In this document: positions 1 to 11,115 of the stretch, in pieces
Position numbering within the stretch: position 1 is the first letter of the stretch
Layout of the letters: each line of letters starts with the position of its first letter
DNA from: Osedax fenrisi
Lineage: Eukaryota; Annelida; Polychaeta; Sabellida; Siboglinidae
DNA: 64,000 nucleotides
Assembly: GCA_964019155.1 (NCBI GenBank)
Contig: OZ025242.1
Location: 85,900,533 to 85,964,532 of the forward strand
Direction of reading: 5' to 3'
Position numbers and translations under genes: made by a program
The notes under the pieces: model-generated
Told to the model about the DNA's origin: nothing
Seen by the model: the letters and a program-made list of their open reading frames with translations, nothing else
The model's database searches: none

Positions 1-234
1 ATTTTTGTTTACCGTTGAAATGGTATGTATGCATTCGCTAATAGCTCATTCAGTTTCTATATAGTACAATATATATTGAAATTCTTTTATATTTGAATAA
101 TTATCTTTATAATAATATATAATTTATGTATAATCAAATCTAAATAATGTATAATTTATTATTATTCAAATTGTTAATTGACTCTATAAAATGTAAATAT
201 TTAGATAGAATTATATCACTCTGTGTACATACAG

Positions 235-283
<49 letters not shown>

Positions 284-749
284 ATATATATTGCTTACAT
301 TTTAAAATTTGAATCATATTAAATTATAAACAATATTTGCCTAATAAATCAGTTTGTTATCAGCATTTTTATATTACATAAGACATTTTAAATATTATAT
401 AATTATATTGTCTCTAAATATGTGTGGCATTATTTATTATATATCACAATTCAAATAAATAACTAATTCTTCTAACCAGATGAATGAGAATACATTCCGG
501 TCACATGTATCAAAGTCAAAGTCACGTGATAAACAGGGCGTATCGTAATGATGATACAGCGAGTCAGACTTGTAAACAATCTCCCAACATTAAAAGTGAA
601 ATTAATATCCGATTGAATTTGATTGAAAATAAATATCTCTGTTCATTCGTTAACGATGTATTCACAATAACTAACAGCATATACACTCCCTCTCACTGTT
701 CTTGTTATCATACCATCATAGTAAATGTTACCGTATTAAAGTATCGTGG

Positions 750-797
<48 letters not shown>
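1..797. other. AT-rich non-coding DNA
   Basis: I see no gene here. It holds (TA)n tracts at about 237-274 and 751-795. An open frame from 484 (142 aa) is present in both units, but its C-terminal half translates a (TA)n tract as Ile-Tyr repeats and its length changes between units (142 versus 115 aa), so I do not call it a gene. Confidence 0.7.
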
Positions 798-1284
798 CAA
801 AGGAAAGATATTGCACTTGTGTATATTTGTGTCACCTAATAATTCGATATTGCCATCTAGCGGTATTATTCAGATAATAAGACATTTCTATATTTATTGT
901 AATAGTAAATAATAAATTATATACAATATACATGTATATTGTATTATAATATGTATTTACATGATTTTAAAATGATAATATAATTATATAACAATAGAAT
1001 ACACTGATTAGTTATATTTAATATAAATAAATAACATACATGATAAATATATTGTTATAAATCTAATATTAAAAAAAACTACATGTATTGTATTATATTG
1101 TAATGATTTTAAATGTATGTATATAATTAGAAAACAAGAAATTTAAATAAAAATATCACATGATTTAACATTTCATATACTATTTCGCCATCTAGTGTTA
1201 ATATTGTTTTTTCATTTTAAATTTACATTTAGAGGTACTAGAGATAGATAGGGAGTGCAATATCTTTCCATTGGAAAATCTTTG
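798..1284. mobile_element. MITE-like element with inverted ends (family M1)
   Basis: The right end (1255-1284) is the inverted complement of the left end (798-816) over the core GGAAAGATATTGCAC, with a partly degraded left terminus. Subterminal copies of GCCATCTAG lie inside both ends. There is no coding capacity. The same terminal sequence bounds the element at 34665-35118, which supports a mobile family. A copy is at 43122-43608. Confidence 0.6.
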
Positions 1285-1613
1285 CCTACCTGATCATATT
1301 GAATGAATGATAACATATATTTCGTATACGATTATGAACAATTGATAAATGTTGCAACTTTCACAACCTACCATTTACTTACTTATCGATGTTCCTAAAG
1401 ATTCAGTCCGTGTCCGATTACTATTTTCAATTAGTGGCCATCCCTTATCTCCCATATACCGCAATATTCGAACATTCATCATCACTTATATACTAGCGCT
1501 ATATAAATATGTATATGACCCTCACACATATCACCGAATATTCAATTAGATAATAACACACACACATATATACACATATATATATACTGTATATATATAT
1601 ATATATATATATA

Positions 1614-1644
<31 letters not shown>

Positions 1645-1747
1645 CTGTATATATATATATGTGTGTGTATATATATGTGTGTGTTATTATCTAATTGACT
1701 ATTCGGTGATATGTGCGAGGGTCATATACAATAGGGTCATATATATA

Positions 1748-1785
<38 letters not shown>

Positions 1786-2189
1786 GACTATCTTCTCTCT
1801 TACATTCTATAAACTGTTAGTGTACTATCACTAATAATCGTATATTGTTGATAATCTAAAATAGTAGCACAGCCGATGTTCATCATTCTGCTTAGTTAAT
1901 CCCTCTCTCCCCTCTCCTCTCTCCCCTATCCCCGGTCCCATCTCCCCTCTCCCTTCTGCCCTCTGCCCTGGTTATCATTGTAGTATACGTTATAGCCTAT
2001 ATGCACTGCACGTCGTGTACGCAGGCACAAACATGTGTTACGTAATCATTTGTAAAGCTTAAACTAGACTTCAATATATCCTACATAATAAACTATTATT
2101 ATTTCTTTAATTGATATGTCTTTTAACAAAGTATATCCGATATTCAAATATTAGCTTTAATATATAACTTACTTTAGTCGAGTTCTCAC
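1285..2189. other. AT-rich non-coding DNA with hairpin and CT-rich tract
   Basis: No gene seen. The block contains the hairpin annotated at 1513-1727, a (TA)n tract near 1752-1780, and a CT-rich run near 1900-1970 (TCTCCCC-type). Confidence 0.6.
1513..1727. repeat. Long inverted repeat / hairpin
   Basis: The left arm reads from GACCCTCACACATATCACCG through AATAACACACAC. The right arm is its reverse complement, ending at GTGCGAGGGTC. The arms are nearly perfect over about 60-70 bp and enclose a (TA)n core. It could be a small MITE or a replication-born palindrome. A copy at 43837-44050 has a differently sized TA core. Confidence 0.75.
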
Positions 2190-3110
2190 GCGAACAGATC
2201 TTTCGATTGCATTCCATCTTTTTCTATCCCTTATCAGTGTTCTTAATTAGTTATCTTCTTCATAGTCGCAGTCGTTATGTAAGATGTCTACGAATGTGTT
2301 GGATTGTCTTCCTCTGTTTCATTGGCTTCCATAATATAAAGTTGTACGCTAATCTATGTACCTTACGCGGTGACCTGTTAGTCGCAATCTTCGTTGTCTT
2401 ATCACCTCCTGAGATCTGTTGGCTGTTTTCTGGATGTCGTCTCCCCGGTCGTTGTATTGTTTCGAGTCCGGATTCTGCTTCTCGTCCTTCGATGGCATAA
2501 GCCGGTGTGATCACAAAGAGGAAAGGCGTCACCTAGTGTGCCACCTCGCAAGAATCCCTTTGTTATTTCCCTTTGTTCGGTCTCTCCGTCCGGTGTTATA
2601 AATGTAGCGTAAGTGTATTTACACTTCATGGCCATATCCGTATGATTCTAGTATATAAAGAATTAGTTCTCTGTTGATACTGTCGAACGCCTATAGGCGT
2701 AAGTATACGTATACTTAAAACGACATAAATCATAAAATCGTTAAGATTGTGACACTCCTTCGATTACGCATCTGAGAGCTAATATGTGTGAGATATAACT
2801 ATAGTATATCTTCCATGTCTGAATCCATTCTGATTGGGACGTAGTATACGATGTATGTATGATTGAATTCGAATTATTATCATTGTATTCGTCATTTTAG
2901 CTGCTATTACCGATGGTGATATGTCTCTGTAGTTCCCTGCTTCTTCAAGATTACCGGATTTGGGAAATGGAGCATATTAAATGTTAGCCATTGCGATGGT
3001 ATTTCAAGACGTGTGAGTATCTCGTTAGAGAACTCGAGAATGTTATTGTCTATCATGCGGGCTTAATGCGCATTACCATTAGTGATAGGAGGTTGCAACA
3101 TATTATCACG
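2190..3110 (-). pseudogene. RTE-like reverse transcriptase fragment (degenerate)
   Basis: Read on the minus strand, this stretch contains broken pieces colinear with the RTE-like ORF at 54593-56572: EFSNEIL and IPSQW near 3020, AFDSINRELIL near 2690, ITPDGETEQREITKG near 2590, TPFLFVIT near 2525, then after an internal deletion FILWKP near 2330 and FVDILHNDCD near 2275. Several frameshifts and stops are visible and the YADD region is missing. It is a dead fragment lying antisense to the neighbouring CR1-like elements. Confidence 0.85.
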
Positions 3111-3421
3111 TTGTGCAAGTAACCCAATACTACTATATATATATATAACTTACTATATATCGGGCGACAGCATAGAAAAGATATTGATCTTTATCTGAAG
3201 CCCTTTAGAGGAAATAACAATATAAGTAATGTAAATACTTCATACGAAAAAAATGTACAACTTTCTTCTAATAAATATTATTATCATTATATACTAACTC
3301 ATTACCGACAGTTTACATATTACACTTGAGTTACAACAAACTACCTCACACTATCAGCTTAACCATTACCATAATGTAAAGCATGTTGGCAATTGGTTGA
3401 CAACTATAATCATGTACTAGT

Positions 3422-3435
3422 ACAGAGTAATCATG

Positions 3436-3473
<38 letters not shown>

Positions 3474-3475
3474 AC
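3422..3475. repeat. (CTA)n microsatellite
   Basis: A pure CTA trinucleotide run of about 36 bp lies immediately 5' of element A. The unit 2 copy (about 45754-45778) is shorter. The same trinucleotide also follows the 3' end of element A. Confidence 0.85.
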
Positions 3476-4063
3476 TTTATCATTGAACTTTTCAAAGATC
3501 TAGACCTTGACATTCTATGCATCACTGAAACGTGGCTATCCACGAAAGTTTTCCTAAATGAATTTTTATCATATATTCATATATCCCCTGCTACTATTCT
3601 ATCCTATAAGATTGCCAAGTCGATTGCAATCATTATTTTAAAGTCAAATCAATGTTATCAGGCTTTCATATCAAACCTATGCAATACCAGAAACAATCTA
3701 CGATACTCTAATCTTTATTTTCGTAAAGAGCGCACCTATTCCGAAATGACACGTGGTAGAATAATCTATCACGCTTATAAAGAACATATAATTCCATCAA
3801 ATGTAAAATGTACATTTAATAACAAAACGAATATATTTGAATTAAGACCAACTCTAAATAACTCAATAAAGATCGATTGGAACTCAGAAGCAATACACAT
3901 ATCCGAACTACACTTTAACAAATGGAAACTATCCTACGAACATTATCTTAAGACTCCAAACCCACACCATACACCTTCATTACCACCAACATTACCACCA
4001 ACACCACCACCACTCCATAACACGCCCACCACATCCACTTCCACACTAAATACCTCTACATGA
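3476..4063 (+). pseudogene. ORF1 C-terminal part of element A
   Basis: The frame is open from about 3480 to a TGA at 4061-4063. The first 66 bp (3479-3544) duplicate the endonuclease segment at 4313-4378. From 3546 on, the protein resembles the C-terminal half of ORF1 of element D, with the RGRIIYHAYKEHIIPSNVKC segment matching a similar block near 17230, followed by a Pro/Thr-rich tail. ORF1 proteins of this clade bind nucleic acid. The N-terminal part with the zinc finger is absent. The stop codon is in frame with the endonuclease ORF. Confidence 0.75.
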
Positions 4064-5542
4064 CTGTCCGATGATATTAGCCTGTATCACACTTCCGATG
4101 ATCACAATAACATATCAACACACTGCCCTCCAATAAACTCATCCAACTCTACGACATATTCCACCTATAAACTTTTAAAGACCTCATCCCATAAATCCCC
4201 ATTAAAAGCTGCTAATACTTTTATCAATAATACTAATACCACCACAACAAATATTCCTCACCTCAAATCCGCCACTCTTAATGTACACTCGATTAGAAAC
4301 AAGGTCGATATTATCATTGAACATTTCAAAGATCTAGACCTTGACATTCTATGCATCACTGAAACGTGGCTATCCACAAACGACACACCCATCATTGCAT
4401 CACTGAATAATGATATACACCATTTTGTGCACCTCCCTCGTGCTGGTACCAACTATGGCGGTGGGATCGGTTTTCTTTATAACAATAATATTAAAATGAC
4501 CAACAATAAAGATCTAGAACAATTACACTCTGAAGCATTTTCATGTACATTCCATCCCATCTACTCACATTCATTCACTTTTATTACAATATATAGGCCC
4601 CCACATCATTCCATTCCTAAATTTATTGTAGAACTGAATAATCTATTAAATACCACAAACATGCATACAACAATTCTAGGTGACTTCAATATACCTATAT
4701 CCAATAATGCACATTTCTCCAAACTACTTAACAATACTATAGAATCCCACAACTGTATCCAACATGTCAACAAACCAACACACTCAACTGGAAACATCTT
4801 CGACTTAATAATAACCCACGACACGAACACCTCCATCACAGACATTACTGTTAACCGACTCATAACCGACCATCATATAGTCACTTTTTCAATACACTCT
4901 CCTAAACACAAACGACAACCTACAACCATACATTACAGACAAATCAAAAGCATAAACACCACTAACTTCATCGACGACCTTAACAAACTACTAAATATTT
5001 CCTCTGACCCCACTGACATCACAAATTTCGATATGCTCATCACAAAAACAATGGACAAACATGCACCCCTGATCACCAAAACAATCACTAAACGCAACAA
5101 CATTAAATGGTTCAGCCCCAAACTTTCCACAACTAAACGCAAGCTGAGAGCCGCAGAAAAAATATGGAGAAGATCTAAAAGTAATGATGACCTGCTTCTT
5201 TTTAAACAGCAATCTACAATATATAGACATATGATCATAAGAGCTAAACAAGACTATTATATTGACACGATTAAGGCTGCTGGGAATAATACTAAAAAAC
5301 TCTTTGAGATATCGTACTCATTACTCGGCCGTGCTACAACTCGCATTCTCCCAGACATTCCATTACAATCAATGCCTATACATTTCGACACCTACTTCAA
5401 TAACAAGATAACTAACATAATCAATTCCCTTCCATCTCTAACGCTACCACAGATAACAATCTCCATATATAAATTTAACACTTTTAACACCCCAACTTTG
5501 ACAAAATACGACTCTTCCCTACTCAACATCCCTCAATCATAG
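4064..5542 (+). pseudogene. ORF2 of element A, endonuclease domain, frameshifted
   Basis: In the frame of ORF1, the reading continues after the TGA without a stop or an ATG through a linker into the endonuclease core. Visible motifs are LNVHSIRNK near 4280, ITETW near 4360, YRPPHH near 4595, GDFNIP near 4680 and TDHHIVTFS near 4870. These are the catalytic Asn, Glu, Asp/Asn and Asp-His positions of the APE family that nicks target DNA. The frame breaks at 5502, where 379 bp present in unit 2 are missing, and stops at 5540. Confidence 0.85.
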
Positions 5543-6340
5543 TTCTTCTCGAATTATCTGCTGCTTTCGACACAATTGAGCATACTATACTGTTACATCG
5601 CCTCGAAAGCATCGGACTAAGTGTTTTCCCATAAAACACAAGCAATACTAATCAATACCACAAAAACCATACCAATCGTCCCACTCATTCAGATAAACAA
5701 CCACGACATAAAATACTCCCCCTGCGTAAAAAATCTCGGAATCACAATTGACCAAACATTGAATTTCACCCAATATACAATTGATTTATCCAAATCTATT
5801 AACCGAACACTACATACAACCAGACTAATAATACCATCTATAACCACAGAACTATTAAAATTACTAGCAACATCCCTCATACTTCCACGACTTGACTACT
5901 GTAACTCTATACTTCATAGAATCCCAAAAAACTCACTAATACCACTCAACCGATTACTGAATTCCACTGCACGAACTGTCTACAGAATCCCCAAATACTC
6001 CAGGAATCACATAACTCCTAAAATCTCTTCACTGGCTTCCCATCACACAACGAATCCAATACAAAACCTTACTGATATCCCACCAAGTCATTCATCACAA
6101 TCACCCCGACTACCTTACTGATATACTAATATAAAATAACACATCTAGACTACAACGTAAAATCAATAAATACAAATTACTTATACATAATCTAAAACAC
6201 ATATCACACAAACAAGAAACAGCATTCTCAATATCTGCCCCAAAATTATGGAATAACATCCCTTACAAAATAAGAGAAATCACTTCAACCCCACTCTTTA
6301 AACGTAAATTAAAAACACACCTGTTCGTAATCGCGTATAA
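5543..6340 (+). pseudogene. RT remnant and C-terminal domain of element A
   Basis: Out-of-frame remnants follow: SAAFDTIEH near 5560-5585, then a jump to the thumb/C-terminal region (NNHDIKYSPCVKNLG near 5700, LDYCNSILHRIP near 5895, KLWNNIP near 6245). The palm core with YADD is deleted between about 5625 and 5645 in both units. No function is expected. Confidence 0.8.
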
Positions 6341-6419
6341 ATAACTCCGAAAACACGGCCGAAAACTCACACGATGTTGATGGCAGTGTATAAACCATTA
6401 GGTTACAAGGTTACAAGGT

Positions 6420-6420
<1 letters not shown>

Positions 6421-6459
<39 letters not shown>

Positions 6460-6488
6460 GCTACCAATACTACTACTACTACTACCAA

Positions 6489-6533
<45 letters not shown>
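6421..6533. repeat. (ACT)n microsatellite at the 3' end of element A
   Basis: A 113-bp run of ACT, interrupted by CTGCTACCAATA-type variants, directly follows the GGTTACAAGG tail. The unit 2 copy is 61 bp of pure ACT. It may have grown from the retrotransposon's own 3' tail. Confidence 0.9.
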
Positions 6534-7176
6534 AGTTTTCAAGCACATATCACTACTTCAGTGATTAAGTACTAAGTACAGCATACATTAGAATGATAAC
6601 TAAATAATTAAACAAATTCTTCTAATCTCATGTATTATTTATAGATCGCGGCGAGGAGCGTGTGAAACACGTGACTTGATTTAACCAATGAGAAGACCGA
6701 CGATACTAGCGATTAATATTATCTTGGAATTTCGGACTCTATTATTGATATAAATTAGCATTACTTCTGTTAACAGATTATATAGAAATATCTTATAAGT
6801 TAATACAGTACAGGTAAATCAAACATTTATTTTAATATTGAAATAGAGGATCATTATTCAATTGTAAATTAAATACTATGTATATATATATATATATATA
6901 ATTATACATTTATAATGCCTTATTAAAAACATATTATAATGATCTTAATTAACGCAACCATAGGTTAAATAATAGTGGTTATATAATGAGATAAGTATAT
7001 ATATAGTTATTATACTACTATAGTTATTATACTACTATAGTATACTGAAGTATCGCCTAACACGAGATGCTGAATATAGAGGGAGCCGGGCATATATCGC
7101 TGTAGGCTATATATCAATACGGACTATAGTCCGGTACACATATATCGGTGGAGTATAGATCACGGGTGATGAACAC

Positions 7177-7224
7177 GGGTATTGTAACGGGTATTGTAAC
7201 GGGTATTGTAACGGGTATTGTAAC
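7177..7224. repeat. 12-bp minisatellite GGGTATTGTAAC x4
   Basis: Four perfect copies of GGGTATTGTAAC. Unit 2 has three copies (49816-49851), a length difference between the two copies of the duplication. Confidence 0.95.
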
Positions 7225-7287
7225 GTGTAAGTAGTACATGCGATTGTAGAAAGTGAAATATTAAACTAGAGATAATATATATATATA

Positions 7288-7320
<33 letters not shown>

Positions 7321-7448
7321 GTTAGTAGGGTACATCGTTACAATCAGTATCGAATCTAGAACCTATATTTGGTCAGACTAAACAATCCTACCAACGTTTA
7401 GTTAAGAGTGATGGGCTGGTGTCAGAATGTCAGAGTGTCACCGTTATA

Positions 7449-7479
7449 GTTTCACTAGTGTACTAGACACTAGTGAAAC
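7449..7479. repeat. Perfect short palindrome
   Basis: A 13-bp stem GTTTCACTAGTGT pairs with ACACTAGTGAAAC around a 5-nt loop. In unit 2 the same stem is interrupted after ACACTAG by about 463 bp of different sequence (50118-50580), so this palindrome marks the breakpoint of a copy-specific indel. Confidence 0.9.
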
Positions 7480-7648
7480 CATATATAAAGCATAAATTTA
7501 TAGCTGACACACCCATTCATAGTATAATAATTATTATGGTTCCTAATAAGAATAATAATTATAATAATGATAAGGTTCCTCCATAAGGTAAACTCCTATA
7601 ATAGTATAATGAAGTTTCACGAAGTTCCTATATACATATACATATATA

Positions 7649-7703
<55 letters not shown>

Positions 7704-7885
7704 GAGAAATAAATGCGAATAATAACGCAACTCGCTTACTACGAGAAATGCGGGGAATCCGATGCACTTATTTGTATTTCGATATCGCTACTGCGAATAG
7801 GACTTTACAAATCTTACCATGTATTTACATAGGAAGGTAGACACACTAGCATGGTATACGATAATATACTGCTTATCAATCTCCG

Positions 7886-8554
7886 AAATTAAATCAAATT
7901 TTATTTTTGTACAATTATTTATCTCATTGTCCAAAATTAAACCAAATTTAATTTTTGAAAAATTATTTATCTCATCGTCCAAAATTAAATCTCGACATAT
8001 CGCGCAAATGTCACCTTTAACCCCGTTACTAAGCAACGGAGGGAGATAAGGGAAAATAGTTCAGCTCGTTATACTCGTGGCGATGCGTAGCGACTTTTCC
8101 CGTTAACAAATTCTCGATAACTAGAAGAGTTCATCTTCTACAGAAGAGAACGTATAAATACGCATGACTCACTATAGTATCGCTGTACCGCAGATACAAA
8201 GACAGACAGTAGGTCATCGTTATCGATATCACGTGATACACAACTAGACAACAAGTACACGTGTACCTAGCTGCGAGGTCACGTGTGATAAGCAGTCGTT
8301 TATAGTGTAGAGATAGGGGCTCGCGTTCTCCATATACTTACATAGGCATATAGTCTCTGCTAGAGTTTAGAACATAGTATATATATATATATGTATATAT
8401 GCTCGAGGACAATGGACCTGGATAAAAGTTCAATTACTAAACATTATAATTGTCCATTGTTACTCGTTACATTCAGTATCTTTAAGGTTTATTACACATA
8501 AGTATGTATCTTTCGGTTTTCATTTATAGAATACAATATTTTTGCTCAGGCAAT

Positions 8555-8589
<35 letters not shown>

Positions 8590-9009
8590 CAAGTCTATAT
8601 GTATGCTGTACTTCATCACGTGCCCTACCGCTTTCTCTACGATAACAGCATGTCCTTATTTGCCGCGACTTTAGTAAAACATCCCTAAATTCTTGATATC
8701 ATAGTTATCTAGGTTCCCCTATCTCCTACCATATAAACTATTATATTTCGTGAACGATACGTAAATGTTACTTCTTCTTTGCTCCCTTTACCGGTTGCCA
8801 CGTTACATATTATGTATTCGGTATTTTGTATCAAGTTTTATCTTTTAATTATCATTACATACTTTTTATCGGAAACTTTTTCACCAATACGTTGTTCTTT
8901 TATTATATATATATATATATATATATGTAAATAAATAAATCACATTTATTATGTCATATTGCAAAGCATGACATAATGGAGAAGTTAATAGTCAAATATA
9001 TTTGACAAT

Positions 9010-9065
<56 letters not shown>

Positions 9066-9305
9066 CAAACAGTATAAGATTAATCGAGGCCAATACCCCG
9101 AAGATAATATTGCATTATATAAATGAAAACAGATAGATACGTGTTTATATGTAAGCCTGAAAGATAGACCCCAATGCCCTGAGTGATAATGAAATATTAT
9201 AATATATACTAATTGAACTCTTGTCCAGGTTTATCATCCTCTTGCATATGAGATATTACTGTAAGTTGTATATATATATATATATATATATATCTATATA
9301 TATAT

Positions 9306-9362
<57 letters not shown>

Positions 9363-9800
9363 ATGTATGTATATGTGTATTCGAGTATTTCTATGTATGC
9401 CATGTAAGTATATGGAGAACGCGAGCCCCTACACTATAAACGACTGCTTATCACACGTGACCTCGCGGCTAGGTACACGTGTACTTGTTGTTTAGTTGTG
9501 TATCACGTGATATCGATAACGATGACCTACTGTCTTTGTATCTGCGGTACAGCGATACTATAGTGAGTCATGCGTATTTATACGTTCTCTTCTGTAGAAG
9601 ATGAACTGTTCGAGTTATCGAGAATTTGTTAACGGGAAAAGTCGATACGCATCGCCACGTGTATAACGAGCTAAACTATTTTCCCTTATCTCCCTCCGTT
9701 GCTTAGTAACGGGGTCAAAGGTGAAATTTGCGCGATATGTCGAGATTTAATTTTGGATGATGAGATAAATAATTTTTCAAAAATTAAATTTGATTTAATT
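7886..9800. mobile_element. Foldback-type element with arms of about 410-470 bp
   Basis: The left arm (7886-8352) is the inverted complement of the right arm (9391-9800). Shared landmarks include GTTACTAAGCAACGGAGGGA and the complement of TAGGGGCTCGCGTTCTCCAT. The left arm has an extra tandem copy of a roughly 49-bp segment (AATTAAA...CTCATYGTCC), so the match proper begins near 7935. The roughly 1-kb centre holds no coding frame but several small hairpins (for example ACAATGGAC...GTCCATTGT at 8408-8455) and long (TA)n tracts. This looks like a non-autonomous foldback transposon. A copy is at 50972-52900. Confidence 0.8.
8924..9006. repeat. Interspersed repeat R1
   Basis: This roughly 80-bp sequence (TAAATAAATAAATC, ATTTATTATGTCAT, AAGCATGA, ATAATGGAGAAGTTAATA) recurs at 25483-25570 and in unit 2 at 52018-52100 and 63714-63800. 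The core can pair ATTATGTCAT with ATGACATAAT. It is probably a SINE or the 3' end of a retroelement. Here it is nested inside the foldback element. Confidence 0.65.
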
Positions 9801-10251
9801 ACGTTCATATTATTGTATTATGTTTATACCACGTGATGTAAACAAATGATTCTATTATTTGAAATCATATTTCTGGTTGTAATATCGAAATACAAATACT
9901 TGTATCGAATTCTCCGTACCCGAATTGATTGTACCGAGTTAACGAATGAGTTAAATTGAGTTTTTATTCGGATTTTATATTTCAATATTGTATATCACAT
10001 ACATATATATATATATATATATATATGCTCCATCTCTTTGGAATAAACTTCCCAAAAATATTCGTAACGGAGAAATTCTCCTATTTAACTTCATAAGGTA
10101 TACCCGCTATACTTTCGTCATTTACTTAGTATTGCATAAATTACGATCAACTACATAACCACACTACGTGATTTATTATAAACATCTATACATTATTTAC
10201 ATATTTATTGTTTGATTCGAGTTTTTTTTTACCATCCGTCTTTATTTTGAC

Positions 10252-10298
<47 letters not shown>

Positions 10299-10415
10299 AT
10301 GTACGAATTTCCTATTATATTCTCATAGAAGTTTATAGGAATTCTTATCATGAACCGTAACACGTATTCTACTATGTTAAATGTGGCATACTATACGTGC
10401 GGGCTATTGTGTGTG

Positions 10416-10448
<33 letters not shown>

Positions 10449-10671
10449 ATTTGTGTGTGCATGTGTGTATGAGTGTGTGTATGAGTGAGTGTATGTGTGT
10501 GTGCGTGTGTGCGTTAACTATACATGTAGCTTATATTGATTTACGTAATATTAATACATATAATCATATTCAATATTGGTATGATATTTAATAATATAGT
10601 TTAAGAAACTTAATATAATTGAATATTATCTTTATATCGGCATTTAGGAGATAAACGTGATATATTTGGAT

Positions 10672-10715
<44 letters not shown>

Positions 10716-11115
10716 ATAGGTAATATAATGAAACTCTACTATCACGTGATAAAGCGTGACTGTCATGCGCATTAGGTGTATAAGTTATACCTTAGCGTTA
10801 CGTAATACTATACTATACCTGTTGTACCTTGTACCTCGTTCTACCTGATGTTAGGTGTTAACGTACGTGTGTATAAGTACTAGAAGCTTCTATAACCTCG
10901 CCAACTTATTTAATTCTATATACATGTACGTATACCGTAGTATGGCTGTAAAGTATCGCTTATTGTAAGCGGGGCTCGTCGCTACTGTTGATGCTTAGTA
11001 GATTAAGTACTAGTACACACGTCTAGTACACACGTCTAGTTATAGCACACTTGCTTGTACACTGTACAATGTACAGTGTACATCAGTGCGGTGTGCGGTG
11101 TACAGTTGATAGTTC
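9801..11115. other. Non-coding DNA with (TA)n and (GT)n tracts
   Basis: No gene seen. It contains (TA)n near 10003-10026, 10253-10288 and 10676-10705, a (GT)n-rich tract at 10407-10513 that differs in length from unit 2 (53510-53562), and a GTACA-rich stretch at 11055-11105 that resembles the sequence just after element B. Confidence 0.65.

Larger units (their letters stand above)
3476..6420 (+). mobile_element. CR1-like non-LTR retrotransposon A (5'-rearranged, internally deleted)
   Basis: The element carries an ORF1 C-terminal part, an apurinic endonuclease domain and a partial reverse transcriptase, and ends with a 3' tail of two GGTTACAA units followed by (ACT)n. Element B has the same 3' tail, so A and B are related families. 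The middle of the RT, including the YADD motif, is missing in both units. Unit 1 has a further 379-bp deletion. A copy at 45780-49110 is longer. Confidence 0.85.
6534..7885. other. Non-coding DNA with (TA)n tracts and minisatellite
   Basis: No gene is apparent. It contains several (TA)n runs (about 6881-6900, 7279-7320, 7665-7695), a 12-bp minisatellite at 7177-7224, and a 31-bp hairpin at 7449-7479. Short frames near 7788-8049 run into the foldback arm and are not convincing genes. Confidence 0.65.

Noticed and set aside
484..912. ORF present in both units (142 and 115 aa)
   Set aside because: The C-terminus is (TA)n and changes length and frame between units; no recognisable domain or splice context.
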